Assembly (NCBI GenBank): GCA_021298315.1 | Contig: JAJTFC010000005.1 | Location: 1-64,000 of the forward strand | Length of the DNA: 64,000 nucleotides | Source: Planctomycetaceae bacterium | GTDB lineage: Bacteria > Planctomycetota > Planctomycetia > Pirellulales > Pirellulaceae | Direction of reading: 5' to 3' | Shown here: positions 33,620-42,220 of the stretch, in pieces | Numbering within the stretch: position 1 is the first letter of the stretch | Layout of the letters: each line of letters starts with the position of its first letter | The notes under the pieces: generated by a model | What the model was told of the DNA's origin: nothing | What the model saw: only the letters and a program-made list of their open reading frames with translations | Databases searched by the model: none | Program-made: the position numbers and the translations under genes

Positions 33620-35059
33620 TTATCCAATCCATTCTGGGATGACTCGTCCGTGGACATCGGTGAGTCTAAAGTCGCGACCCGCATAGCGGTAAGTCAGCTT
33701 GGTGTGGTCGAAGCCCATTAGATGCAGCATCGTTGCGTGCAAGTCGTGCACATGCACGCGGTTCTCGACCGATTTGAATCCGAAATCGTCGGTTGATCCA
33801 TAAGCTTGACCACCTTTGACTCCACCGCCGGCGAGCCAACAGGTAAAACCATAATGGTTGTGATCTCTACCGCTAATGGTTCCCTCATTGGCCCCTTTTT
33901 GAGGAAGCTCGACGGTAGGAGTTCGTCCGAACTCACCACCCCAGAGCACCAAGGTCTCTTCGAGCAAACCGTGTTGTTCTAGGTCCGTTAGCAGCGCCGC
34001 GATCGCTTGGTCGGATTCCCCCGCGAGCTTTTTGTGCCCTTCAAAGATCTTGTCGTGGTTATCCCAAGGTTGACCTTGGCCATGCCACAGTTGCACGACC
34101 CGCACCCCGCGTTGAATGAGCTTTCTTGCGATAAGCATTTGACGGCCTTGAACGCCCGGTCCGTACATATCGAGGATATGTTGGGGCTCTTTGGATACGT
34201 CGAATACATCCATCGCTTCTTCTTGCATACGATAAGCCAGTTCCATCGACTGAATACGGGCTTCGAGCATCGGATCGTTGGTCCTGGATTGAATGTGCTC
34301 GGCGTTCATCCGTTGAATGATGTCCAGTTCACGGCGCTGTGCGGTGCGAGATAATTTGCGGTTGACCACATTTTCGACGAGCTTCTCGACACTCTCGTGC
34401 TTGGTGTCGATGTAGGTGCCTTGGTAAATCCCCGGCAAAAAGCCTGCTTGCCAGTTTTGGGACTCTTGGATGGGATAACCTCCTGGGCACATCGCGATAA
34501 AGGCTGGTAGGTTTTGGTTGTCGGTACCGAGTCCATAGGTCAGCCAAGAACCGAGACTTGGCCGCACCAGTCGCGGTTCGCCACAGTTCATGAGCAACAG
34601 CGAGGGTTCGTGGTTCGGGACATCGGCATGCATAGAACGCACGACGCACAGTTTGTCGGCATGGGCACTTGCTGTCTTCTCAAAGAGTTCGCTGGCCCAA
34701 AGCCCTGATTGACCATGCTGCTTGAATTGGAAGATAGACGGGTAGAGATTCCCAGTTTTGCGTTCGGTTCGCGGGGTCTCTCCTGGGAGCTCTTTTCCTT
34801 CGTATTTTGCAATCTCGGGTTTTGGATCCCAAGTATCGATATGAGAAGGGCCACCGTTGGCGAAGATATGGATCAGATGCTTTGCCTTGGCGGGAAAATG
34901 GGGTGATCTAGGCAGAAGCGGGTTAGGCGAATTTTCGCTGGCAGCTAATTGCTGCATCAGGCCATTGAGGGCAATTGCCCCTAGCCCAAGGCCGCTTCGA
35001 TGGAGCATCTCGCGACGCGACCAAGGTGCAAATCCAGCCGGTGTCTTGTCATCGTTCAT
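33620..35059 (-). CDS. DUF1501 family protein
   Basis: About 479 residues. A Tat-type signal (SRREMLHRSGLG) lies near residue 15. The family motifs FANGGPSHIDTWDPKP, RSMHADVPNHEPS, WGGEFGRTPTVELP and GRDHNHYGFTCWLAGGGV are all present. It is encoded directly downstream of a PSD1 gene (33-bp gap), the standard planctomycete pairing, and is likely exported and partnered with it in the periplasm. Substrate unknown. The ATG at 35059 brings the twin Arg close to the N-terminus. Confidence 0.9.
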   Translation of the reverse strand: MNDDKTPAGFAPWSRREMLHRSGLGLGAIALNGLMQQLAASENSPNPLLPRSPHFPAKAKHLIHIFANGGPSHIDTWDPKPEIAKYEGKELPGETPRTERKTGNLYPSIFQFKQHGQSGLWASELFEKTASAHADKLCVVRSMHADVPNHEPSLLLMNCGEPRLVRPSLGSWLTYGLGTDNQNLPAFIAMCPGGYPIQESQNWQAGFLPGIYQGTYIDTKHESVEKLVENVVNRKLSRTAQRRELDIIQRMNAEHIQSRTNDPMLEARIQSMELAYRMQEEAMDVFDVSKEPQHILDMYGPGVQGRQMLIARKLIQRGVRVVQLWHGQGQPWDNHDKIFEGHKKLAGESDQAIAALLTDLEQHGLLEETLVLWGGEFGRTPTVELPQKGANEGTISGRDHNHYGFTCWLAGGGVKGGQAYGSTDDFGFKSVENRVHVHDLHATMLHLMGFDHTKLTYRYAGRDFRLTDVHGRVIPEWIG

Positions 35060-35092
35060 GGAAGTTGATCTTTGCAGGGGCACTTTGGGTGA

Positions 35093-37702
35093 TTAATCGA
35101 TAAAACAAAACTCATTGGTCAGCAGCAGAGCTTGGGCTGCTTGCTCCCAGACCCCGAGCGGTCGGGCCAGTTCACCGCGAAAATCCCGTTCGCTATTGGC
35201 TTTCGAGCGAGATTCGTCGGGCGGAATGATTCGGACTTTCCATTCAAAGGAGTCGGAGTTCGCATCGCTGTTGCTGTCGGTGACAAAGTCGATCGTATCG
35301 CCTGGCTCTACATGGATGTCATCGATGTGAGTCGGAGAGCTCGTGTGCAGGACTGTCCATTGCCCAAGTTTTTCTTTGCCTCGCAGGACGATGGTTCCAC
35401 GCACTCCATTGCCTTGCTCGGCAGGATGCCTTAGGAGTCCTCGGATCCGCAGATCGGCTGGCTCCATTGCGGTCCAGCGGCGAACAACCGATTGATCGAT
35501 CCGTCCCCCAGGATGGCCTCCTTGGGCGCTTAGAAAAGCCCAATCGAGCTTGGGATCAGGAAGTTCGTCGTTGGTGCCTTGCCAGCGATTCTGATGGAAT
35601 CGAGGAAGTGTTTGGAAGTTTTCGATCGAGCCGGTTTCGGGGTTTAGGCTAGCGGTGCCGTAGGACCAGCGATTTTCAGGCAGATCCGGTGCGGAATCCC
35701 CCGATGCTTGGAGGATCTCCAGAAACCATTGCTTTTCTTGAGGGCTGGGAGCTCTAGCCAGTACCCGTCGGAACAGTGCGTCGATGCCTGCATCGGTTCC
35801 CAGGGATGCGGACTCTTGCCCAAGGCTGCCGAGCATCGACAGTACCATATCGCTGTTCATGAGCACCAAACCTTGCTGAGGCACGGTTGTTTGAGGTCGC
35901 ATCGGGGCGTGGGCATCGGGGCTTGCCAAATCGAAAGTCCGGAACAGTTGAGGTAGGTTTTGCCTGTCGATGTAGGCATACACCGTTCGTCGCTTAGGGA
36001 ACGGAGTTTCAGTTATTTTAACGCTCGGTCCACCGATAGCCGGATCGAGTTGTCCGGTGGCCAGTAGCAACGCATCGCGAAGGGATTCAAAATCCATGCG
36101 CTTGCGTTGAGCGCGCCACCAAAGTCGGTTTTCTGGATCGATCGCAAATGCCTCTTCGCGATGGAGGCTTTGTTGTCTATAAGTGCGGCTTAGTACCATT
36201 CGGCGGAGGATTTTCTTGGTCGACCAGCCTTCTTGGATGAAATCCCAAGCCAAAGAATCCAGAACAAACTGTTGCAACGGAGGTTCGCATCGGATCCCGA
36301 AATCGCTGGGGGTATCGACCAATGGCAAACCGAAGATCCAACCCCAGAGTCGATTCACATACACGCGGGCCGTGAGAGGGTTTTTCGGATCGACGATCGC
36401 TTCGGCCATCTCGAGCCTTCCACTACCTGTCTTCATTTCAGCTTCCACATGGCTTGCGAGAAACCCAAAGAATTTTCGGGGGACTTCTGGACCATGGTTG
36501 CCTGGATTCCCCCGAATGAAAATCTTGGTCGCTCCTTGTTCGGGTTTGTCCACCAGTCGCATCGGTGAAGGTTCACCCAGTGGTTCGGTGCTATCGAGCA
36601 TTGCACCGTGAAGAGAGTAATAATCGGCCATGCTCACAGGATCGAACTTGTGATCGTGGCATCGAGCGCATGAGGCCGTCACGCCCATGAGTCCGCGCGT
36701 GATCAGATCGATTCGATCGTCGGCAATGTCGTGAGGATTGTTCAGGAATCGTCTGCCGAGTGTCAGCATGCCCATTGCGTCAAGATTGCCGGCCTTGTTC
36801 TCAGGGTCTGTTCGATCGGCAATCAACTGAAATCGCAAGAACTCGTTGTAGGGAACATCGGAATTGAAGGATCGAATCAACCAATCGCGGTATTTGAAAG
36901 CGTGTTCGTACTCTCGGTTCTCTTGAAAGACGTAACCTTTGTTATCTGCGTAGCGAGCGACATCCATCCAGCGACGAGCCATCCGTTCACCGAAGTGAGG
37001 CGACTGCAAAAGCGAATCGACCAGTTGCACATACCAGTCTTCGGACGGATTTTGGACAACCTGTTCGAGCTGCGAGTGCGTCGGAGGCATTCCGAGCAGA
37101 TCGTAGTAGAGTCGTTTCGCAAGTGTTCGGCGATCGGCAAGCGGAGAGAAGCTTAGACCTTTTTCCGCAAGCTTTTGGGCGATCGAGCGGTCGATGCTAT
37201 CGGAGTCGATGCCCAGATCTCCAACCGGTGGCACTTGTGCGGGAGCTTCAAGTGGGTGATAAGCCCAGTGCAAAGCGGCTTTCTGTGCGATGCTCATGGT
37301 CGGTTCGTTGTTGGTGGGCATCTCCTCCTTGCGGGGATCCGTCGCACCCTCGGCGATCCATTGTTTGAAGTCGGCGATCTGCTCATTGGTGAGCTTTGAG
37401 TCGGGGGGCATTTGAAAGCCCGAGTCGTTGTACTCGATGGCTTTGATCAGGAGGCTCTCGTTGGGATTTCCAGCCAAGAGAGCGGGTCCCAAGCTTCCGC
37501 CTCTTGCGATCGATGGAGCGGAGTCTAATCGCAATTTACCGCCGAGTTCATTGGGCTTGGTCTGCGAACTATGGCACTCGTAACAGCGCTCGACGAGCAC
37601 TGGTCTGATTTTAGACTCGAAAAAATCGAGTTTGGGATCTTGAGCGATGGCCCACTGGCTTAGGCAGTTGGCAAGCAAGATCAGTGAACATACAAAACGC
37701 AT
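35093..37702 (-). CDS. PSD1-type protein (Planctomycete cytochrome c, DUF1549, DUF1553)
   Basis: 869 residues with a signal peptide (about 20 residues). A cytochrome-c-like CYECH (residues 40-44) near the N-terminus is followed by the conserved MPPDSKLTNEQIADFKQWI stretch. DUF1549 follows (WMDVARYADNKGYVFQENREY) and then DUF1553 (NPLTARVYVNRLWGWIFGLPLV, RTYRQQ). A C-terminal extension of about 190 residues ends in a beta-rich, carbohydrate-binding-like domain (RGTIVLRGKEKLGQWTV). It forms the pair with the DUF1501 gene downstream. These proteins are exported and, from the haem site, may act in redox-linked catabolism. Confidence 0.92.
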   Translation of the reverse strand: MRFVCSLILLANCLSQWAIAQDPKLDFFESKIRPVLVERCYECHSSQTKPNELGGKLRLDSAPSIARGGSLGPALLAGNPNESLLIKAIEYNDSGFQMPPDSKLTNEQIADFKQWIAEGATDPRKEEMPTNNEPTMSIAQKAALHWAYHPLEAPAQVPPVGDLGIDSDSIDRSIAQKLAEKGLSFSPLADRRTLAKRLYYDLLGMPPTHSQLEQVVQNPSEDWYVQLVDSLLQSPHFGERMARRWMDVARYADNKGYVFQENREYEHAFKYRDWLIRSFNSDVPYNEFLRFQLIADRTDPENKAGNLDAMGMLTLGRRFLNNPHDIADDRIDLITRGLMGVTASCARCHDHKFDPVSMADYYSLHGAMLDSTEPLGEPSPMRLVDKPEQGATKIFIRGNPGNHGPEVPRKFFGFLASHVEAEMKTGSGRLEMAEAIVDPKNPLTARVYVNRLWGWIFGLPLVDTPSDFGIRCEPPLQQFVLDSLAWDFIQEGWSTKKILRRMVLSRTYRQQSLHREEAFAIDPENRLWWRAQRKRMDFESLRDALLLATGQLDPAIGGPSVKITETPFPKRRTVYAYIDRQNLPQLFRTFDLASPDAHAPMRPQTTVPQQGLVLMNSDMVLSMLGSLGQESASLGTDAGIDALFRRVLARAPSPQEKQWFLEILQASGDSAPDLPENRWSYGTASLNPETGSIENFQTLPRFHQNRWQGTNDELPDPKLDWAFLSAQGGHPGGRIDQSVVRRWTAMEPADLRIRGLLRHPAEQGNGVRGTIVLRGKEKLGQWTVLHTSSPTHIDDIHVEPGDTIDFVTDSNSDANSDSFEWKVRIIPPDESRSKANSERDFRGELARPLGVWEQAAQALLLTNEFCFID

Positions 37703-38002
37703 GGAGGTAGTTTTTTGGGGTAGGGGAGGGTAGCCAACTGCTTAGCAAGAGTATCGGCTAGTCTCTGGGATTTCGGCCAAGGAAGCCTGGGTGAGCCTTG
37801 GGTTTTTTAGGATCAAAGCTTGCAATTTGAACCCGAGAGGACTGATCCATTGTAGATAAAAACCAAAGAAAACCAAGCTCGAAGCTGGGGCTCCGAGGGG
37901 TTTGGAACCATTGGCAAAGAGGTTTCCAACGGGTGCTGTTTTGCGTTTCCCTGCCTGAGCATTATTGGGTAAACTTAAGACCATACCATCGGATTGTTGC
38001 AT
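37703..38002. other. Intergenic stretch before tRNA-Leu
   Basis: No protein gene with recognisable features is present. The region lies between the PSD1 start (minus) and the tRNA gene (plus), so both promoters must be here, but I see no convincing -35/-10 pair. Short frames on the minus strand run into the tRNA and are ignored. Confidence 0.5.
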
Positions 38003-38089
38003 GTCGCTGTGGCGAAATGGCAGACGCATTGGACTTAAAATCCAAGGACCTCTGATAGGGTCGTGTGGGTTCGACTCCCACCAGCGACA
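38003..38089 (+). tRNA. tRNA-Leu (anticodon UAA)
   Basis: The acceptor stem GTCGCTG pairs perfectly with CAGCGAC, and the discriminator base is A. The anticodon arm TTGGACTTAAAATCCAA presents the UAA anticodon for UUA codons. A long variable arm lies between the anticodon stem and the T arm, as expected for leucine. The T loop GGTTCGACTCC is standard. CCA is not encoded. The gene is 33 bp upstream of the hemG start. Confidence 0.95.
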
Positions 38090-38121
38090 CTCCGAAGTGC
38101 AGAGAACTGGACGCAGATCGC

Positions 38122-39570
38122 ATGAATCGAATCGCAGTGGTCGGAGCGGGCATCAGCGGACTAGCGACTGCTTGGTATTTGTCTCGTAGCGGACACCGCG
38201 TCGAGGTCTTCGAAGCTCAGGATCGCATCGGTGGGGTGATCGACACGATCGCCGTTGGGATCGGCAGCGACTCTTTTGCCGATCCTTTGTTGATCGAATG
38301 CGGAGCCGACAACTTTGCAACTCTCATGCCCGATGCCTGGGATCTAGTGCGCCAGATGGGCTTGGAGTCGGAGTTTATCACACCCAAGAAGGACTATCGG
38401 ATCGCTCAGGTGGTTTGTCGTGGCCGGTTGTATCCTATCCCCAACGGTTTTTCGCTCATGCAACCGACTCGGATGGGGTCGATCTTGGCCACGCCGATCT
38501 TGAGTCTGGCCGGCAAGTTTCGGGTGTTAAAAGAAGCGTTTGTTCCGCCAAGGCCAGATGGTCAAGACGAGAGCGTCGAGTCGTTTGCGATTCGGCGTCT
38601 AGGGCGTGAATGTTTCGAGCGGTTGGTCGAACCGATTGTCGGTGGAATATTTACAGCTCAAGCCGATAAGCTCAGCATGCAAGCGGCGATGCCACAGTTC
38701 CTACGCATGGAACGCGAGCATGGGAGTTTGATTCGTGCGGCATTTGCCAAGCGTCGTCAACAAACCGCCGAGACCCGATCGGCCCGAGAGGCCTCGGGCG
38801 CTAGGTATGATCAATTCACTGCACCGAAGTTAGGGATGAAATGGTGGTTGGACAAGCTCGCAGAGCCACTTGAAAAAAGCCTCCATTTGAGCCATCGTGT
38901 GGAAACGTTAGAACGCAGCCAGGAGTCTGGTTGGAATTTGAAAGTGGTCAGCCGAGTAGATAAATCCTCGCGGATCGAGAGATTCGACAGGGTTTGTTTG
39001 GCTCTTCCTGGCTATGCAGCCGGTGCGTTGCTTAAGGATATCGACGCATCGTTGGCAAGTGGACTTGAATCGATCCCGTACGCTTCGTCTGCCATCGCTG
39101 TGCTTGCTCTCAAGCGGGATGAGATTCGTCCAGAGGCGCTTTGTTTTGGTTCGATCGCTCCGACGATCGAGAAGCGAAATTGTTTGGCTGTCAGTTTGTC
39201 GAGCGAGAAGTATGCCGGACGTTGTCCAGACGATACGGTTATCATGCGAGCCTTCATGGGTGGCGCGGTACGCCCGGAGTTGCTCGAGCATTCTGACGAG
39301 CACTTGTTGGAGCTGGCGTTTGCCGAGGTGAAGGCATTGTTTGGGGTCAAGACAAAGCCTAGTTATCAGCGGCTTGTCCGATGGAATCGGGCGATGCCAC
39401 AGTACCATGTCGGTCATGTGCAGAGAGTCGCAAGCATAAGAGAGCTGATGGCGAGGTATCCCGGGTTGGCATTGGCTGGAAATGCTTATGATGGCGTTGG
39501 CATACCGCAGTGCATCCGCAGCGCCAAGCAAGCAGCATCGCTGCTGAGTACGAAGCTACCGAGCCTTTAA
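38122..39570 (+). CDS. hemG: Protoporphyrinogen oxidase (HemY-type)
   Basis: About 482 residues. The N-terminus has the FAD-binding GAGISGLATAWYLSRSGH followed by VEVFEAQDRIGG. The family-typical IECGADNFATLMPDAWDL and GGIFTAQADKLSMQAAMPQ segments follow. It oxidises protoporphyrinogen IX to protoporphyrin IX (or coproporphyrinogen III in the alternative pathway) at the membrane. No other haem gene is next to it. The ATG at 38122 starts exactly at the FAD motif; an upstream in-frame start would lie within the tRNA. The C-terminus keeps the second FAD region (LALAGNAYDGVGIPQCIRSA). Confidence 0.93.
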   Translation: MNRIAVVGAGISGLATAWYLSRSGHRVEVFEAQDRIGGVIDTIAVGIGSDSFADPLLIECGADNFATLMPDAWDLVRQMGLESEFITPKKDYRIAQVVCRGRLYPIPNGFSLMQPTRMGSILATPILSLAGKFRVLKEAFVPPRPDGQDESVESFAIRRLGRECFERLVEPIVGGIFTAQADKLSMQAAMPQFLRMEREHGSLIRAAFAKRRQQTAETRSAREASGARYDQFTAPKLGMKWWLDKLAEPLEKSLHLSHRVETLERSQESGWNLKVVSRVDKSSRIERFDRVCLALPGYAAGALLKDIDASLASGLESIPYASSAIAVLALKRDEIRPEALCFGSIAPTIEKRNCLAVSLSSEKYAGRCPDDTVIMRAFMGGAVRPELLEHSDEHLLELAFAEVKALFGVKTKPSYQRLVRWNRAMPQYHVGHVQRVASIRELMARYPGLALAGNAYDGVGIPQCIRSAKQAASLLSTKLPSL

Positions 39571-39649
39571 TGAAGGTAACTTACCCCGAATCATTCCTTA
39601 GAAACCTCTCGTTGAAACATAGAGTAATTCAGGATTTTTAGTGGTCCTT

Positions 39650-39846
39650 CAGGTATTTTAGTGGGTAGAAGCTCGGCTTTCTCGTACTCAGCCTCGCGGT
39701 ACTCGTACTCGTACTCGTACTCGAAAACGCCTGAATCGATTCAATTCGATCGCCTTTTAAGGGAGCGGGACGACAGGGTGTTGGCCTTCGAATGTCGACT
39801 CAATTCCAATACTTCCCTTCGAGTACGAGTACCATTTCATTGAGTA
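39650..39846. repeat. TACTCG-type inverted doublet, copy 3
   Basis: The left end, with four tandem tactcg units and a ctcgtactcagcctcg prefix, is an inverted near-copy of the right part of copy 2 (97 bp, three mismatches by eye). The right end is cgagtacgagtac (39820-39832). The element lies between hemG and the ceramidase-like gene and ends only a few bases before that gene's stop. Confidence 0.88.
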
Positions 39847-39854
39847 GCCTGTAT

Positions 39855-41228
39855 TTATTTGACTTCTAGGAGTTGATTCATCGCATCGATCAACACCGGC
39901 TCGACCGATGGATCGACGCAGCTTGATGATTGTTGGGTTTCGTAACCCCCTTCGCTATAAGCGATCTGTGTTCCGATGTAACCAGGCCCATAGTCGCCGT
40001 AAGCTGCCATCATGACCTTGAGGTCTGGACGCATTTTTTTAGCTGCCAACTGGTATTCGACGAACAACTCACCTGGCATGTGTAGGCATCGGGCTTTACC
40101 GACACCAAGGCAGGAAATTTCGATCTTATGTCCGGCTTGAACTCTTCTGAGATAAGCCAGTTGGTCGGCCATTGATACATAACCTTTGGGGGGTGTCTCT
40201 TTGAGTTTGGTGATGAGGTTCTCTTCGACCAGATGCCGAGCGATCGGCAGGCTCACAGGGATCTGTTGCCAAGTGATATCATCGGAGGAAAGAGGAGCTT
40301 TTTGGGTGTTGGCGTGGGCTTGCCGCATCGCGTCTGCGAGTCGGGTTGCAAGGATCATTCGGTTGGTCTGAGAGCCATCGTTGTATTTTCCTGCAGTGAC
40401 GTTGCCGCCGGCACCGTTGAAGTGCACATGCAGAGTGTTGTTGAGATCCTGGCCTCGAATGAATCGAGCGATTCCTGGGAAATCCGGGCTAGGAATTCCT
40501 CGTAGGTAGTAGCTCTGTGGATGGCAAGCGTAGTAGCTCAGCACCGCGATGGGTTGATCCTCTTTCCAGAAGCTCAACAATGAGACGACTGGATCGATGA
40601 CACCTTCGGGCTCGGCTCGAACAGCCGGATCTTTGGTCGAGCTGGTACGAGTCGCACGGATTTTGCCATCGGGGCCAGCGATTCGACGTTGGCTTGCAAC
40701 CTCTTGGACGACCGCTTCACCGACACCGTAGTGGGTAAGAGTCACTGCGTTAGGGATCGCTGCTTGGATAGCCTCGGCGGTTTTTTGGATCACCTTCCGA
40801 TGGAAATCGCCGTCGAACCGCGAGTAGCCTTGGAGCTGCAACTCAGCGATAATTTTTTCGGCAGTAAAATCGCAACCGGGCGCATCGTGCTGATGAAGTG
40901 TATGAACAGCAACACGTTGCGGATTAGTGCCTGCGGCTTTGGCCAAGGCCTCGCGAAATGCATCATGTCCTTCGTTAGCAATTCCGATCCAATCGACGGC
41001 GCACAAGACGATTGGCTCCTGGGCACCCAAGATGACGATGCCACGGCAACGCAAAGTCATCTCATCGATCCTACGCACGGGCTGATAAGCCATCGCTGAA
41101 CCGATCGGTGGTGTTGCGTCGACATCAAAAATCGCAATCTTGATCGGCTCTCCGCCAAAAGTGCTACCTATGGCAAAGACGATCGAGATTGCAAAGGCAA
41201 GCGTCCAGAAGGACCGAAGGATTCTCAT
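39855..41228 (-). CDS. Neutral ceramidase-like secreted protein
   Basis: 457 residues with a signal peptide (about 25 residues). It resembles the N-terminal domain of neutral/alkaline ceramidases: [20 protein letters not shown] near the start, [12 protein letters not shown] (putative zinc His), [15 protein letters not shown] and [13 protein letters not shown]. Members in planctomycetes are abundant and their substrates are unknown; ceramide or glycan amide hydrolysis is only suggested by family. It is translated downstream of the NIPSNAP gene (15-bp gap) and is probably co-transcribed with it. Confidence 0.85.
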   Translation of the reverse strand: MRILRSFWTLAFAISIVFAIGSTFGGEPIKIAIFDVDATPPIGSAMAYQPVRRIDEMTLRCRGIVILGAQEPIVLCAVDWIGIANEGHDAFREALAKAAGTNPQRVAVHTLHQHDAPGCDFTAEKIIAELQLQGYSRFDGDFHRKVIQKTAEAIQAAIPNAVTLTHYGVGEAVVQEVASQRRIAGPDGKIRATRTSSTKDPAVRAEPEGVIDPVVSLLSFWKEDQPIAVLSYYACHPQSYYLRGIPSPDFPGIARFIRGQDLNNTLHVHFNGAGGNVTAGKYNDGSQTNRMILATRLADAMRQAHANTQKAPLSSDDITWQQIPVSLPIARHLVEENLITKLKETPPKGYVSMADQLAYLRRVQAGHKIEISCLGVGKARCLHMPGELFVEYQLAAKKMRPDLKVMMAAYGDYGPGYIGTQIAYSEGGYETQQSSSCVDPSVEPVLIDAMNQLLEVK

Positions 41229-41243
41229 GATCGGTTGTTTGAA

Positions 41244-42086
41244 CTACTTAAGCGGTGAGAAGCTCGTAGGTTTAAGGAACCAACTTTTGACGCCACTGCC
41301 AACGGTCAGCGAACCACCGGCTGCTTTTTCCGAATCGGTACGGACTTGATTCCAAGTTGGATCGTCACGGAATGAGCCAAAGGAAGCTTTCTGAGCTTCA
41401 GGCGATGCATGGGTTAAGAAGTAGACCAAAGAGTTTCCTGCAGCGGGTAGATCCTCGGTTATCTCAGCCTTGGACTGCCCGAGCGGAGAGACCGCATCGA
41501 GTAGCTCACGAGCCTTGATCGACTCACCGTTTGCAATCGACCAGTAGACGACGTTGTTCATCCCATGTTTCTTAAAGAGCGTCATCGTGTGATTGCGAAA
41601 ACGGTTGTTCAATGCTGCAAGATTATTTGGAGTGCTGATGTAGGTGCGGAGTTCGAAGACTCGATTGCCGATATTTTCGACCGCAAGTTTCGGAGAGTAA
41701 TCATTGCTGTTTAGGAAGATTCGGGTCACGGACTTGGTCGGTTTTTTTCCATTGACCGCGGATGCTTCGTAGGCAGCTTGCCAATCCGCATCGGCACCGA
41801 ATGCGGTCCAAGCAGCATCGCAGGTTTTTCGATCAGGATGGCGCACAAGGGTCACCACTCGAGGATCGGCAGGGTCGTTGGCGACCCAGGCAGCGACGAG
41901 CTCGATTTTGTGTTTGCTGAGGAATTTGATCCCCGTGTTTTCCATGAGCTTGAGCAAATCGGCTTGCCGGCCCTCTTCGGGTGTGTAGACGCGTAGCTCA
42001 TAGAGTGGATCTTGGGCAAGGGCTTGGGCACCGATCATCAATCCTCCTACAAAGCAAGCAAGGAGCCATCCGAAAAACGTTTTCAT
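41244..42086 (-). CDS. NIPSNAP family secreted protein
   Basis: 280 residues with a signal peptide (FGWLLACFVGGLMIGAQALA). Two ferredoxin-like NIPSNAP halves are visible: YELRVYTPEEGRQADLLKLM and VFELRTYISTPNNLAALNNRF. The family is widespread in planctomycetes, often beside sugar or lactone metabolism genes, with unknown activity. It starts the two-gene unit with the ceramidase-like gene. The divergent PVC-type gene starts 135 bp away, and both promoters must lie in 42087-42220. Confidence 0.9.
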   Translation of the reverse strand: MKTFFGWLLACFVGGLMIGAQALAQDPLYELRVYTPEEGRQADLLKLMENTGIKFLSKHKIELVAAWVANDPADPRVVTLVRHPDRKTCDAAWTAFGADADWQAAYEASAVNGKKPTKSVTRIFLNSNDYSPKLAVENIGNRVFELRTYISTPNNLAALNNRFRNHTMTLFKKHGMNNVVYWSIANGESIKARELLDAVSPLGQSKAEITEDLPAAGNSLVYFLTHASPEAQKASFGSFRDDPTWNQVRTDSEKAAGGSLTVGSGVKSWFLKPTSFSPLK

Positions 42087-42220
42087 GCTCTGGACCTGTG
42101 ATTCTGGTTCGTGTGTGTGAATGCTTACGTTTCACTAGGATGCGACGTACAATCACCGCTAGTGTCCGTCGCATTATACTTTGTCCAGTGCCCTTTGGGG
42201 TGTGCCTCTTTGGTGATGTC
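42087..42220. promoter_or_regulatory. Divergent promoter region
   Basis: The 134-bp gap between the two divergent secreted-protein genes holds CGTCGCAT in both orientations (ggatgcgacg near 42138-42147 and ccgtcgcattatact near 42166-42180). The plus copy is followed by TATACT, a good -10. The shared motif could be part of both promoters or an operator; only the repeated octamer supports this. Confidence 0.35.

Noticed and set aside
33620-35059. Sulfatase annotation for the DUF1501 proteins
   Set aside because: Fold relationship only; no sulfatase Cys/Ser-x-Pro-x-Arg maturation motif is visible.
37742-38029. Minus-strand 95-codon frame running into the tRNA
   Set aside because: No family resemblance and it overlaps tRNA-Leu.
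38065-38121. N-terminal extension of hemG beginning in the tRNA
   Set aside because: The FAD-binding motif starts right at the ATG at 38122; the extension is the tRNA sequence.
41981-42220. N-terminal extension of the PVC-type protein
   Set aside because: It overlaps the NIPSNAP gene and divergent promoter; the signal peptide begins at 42221.
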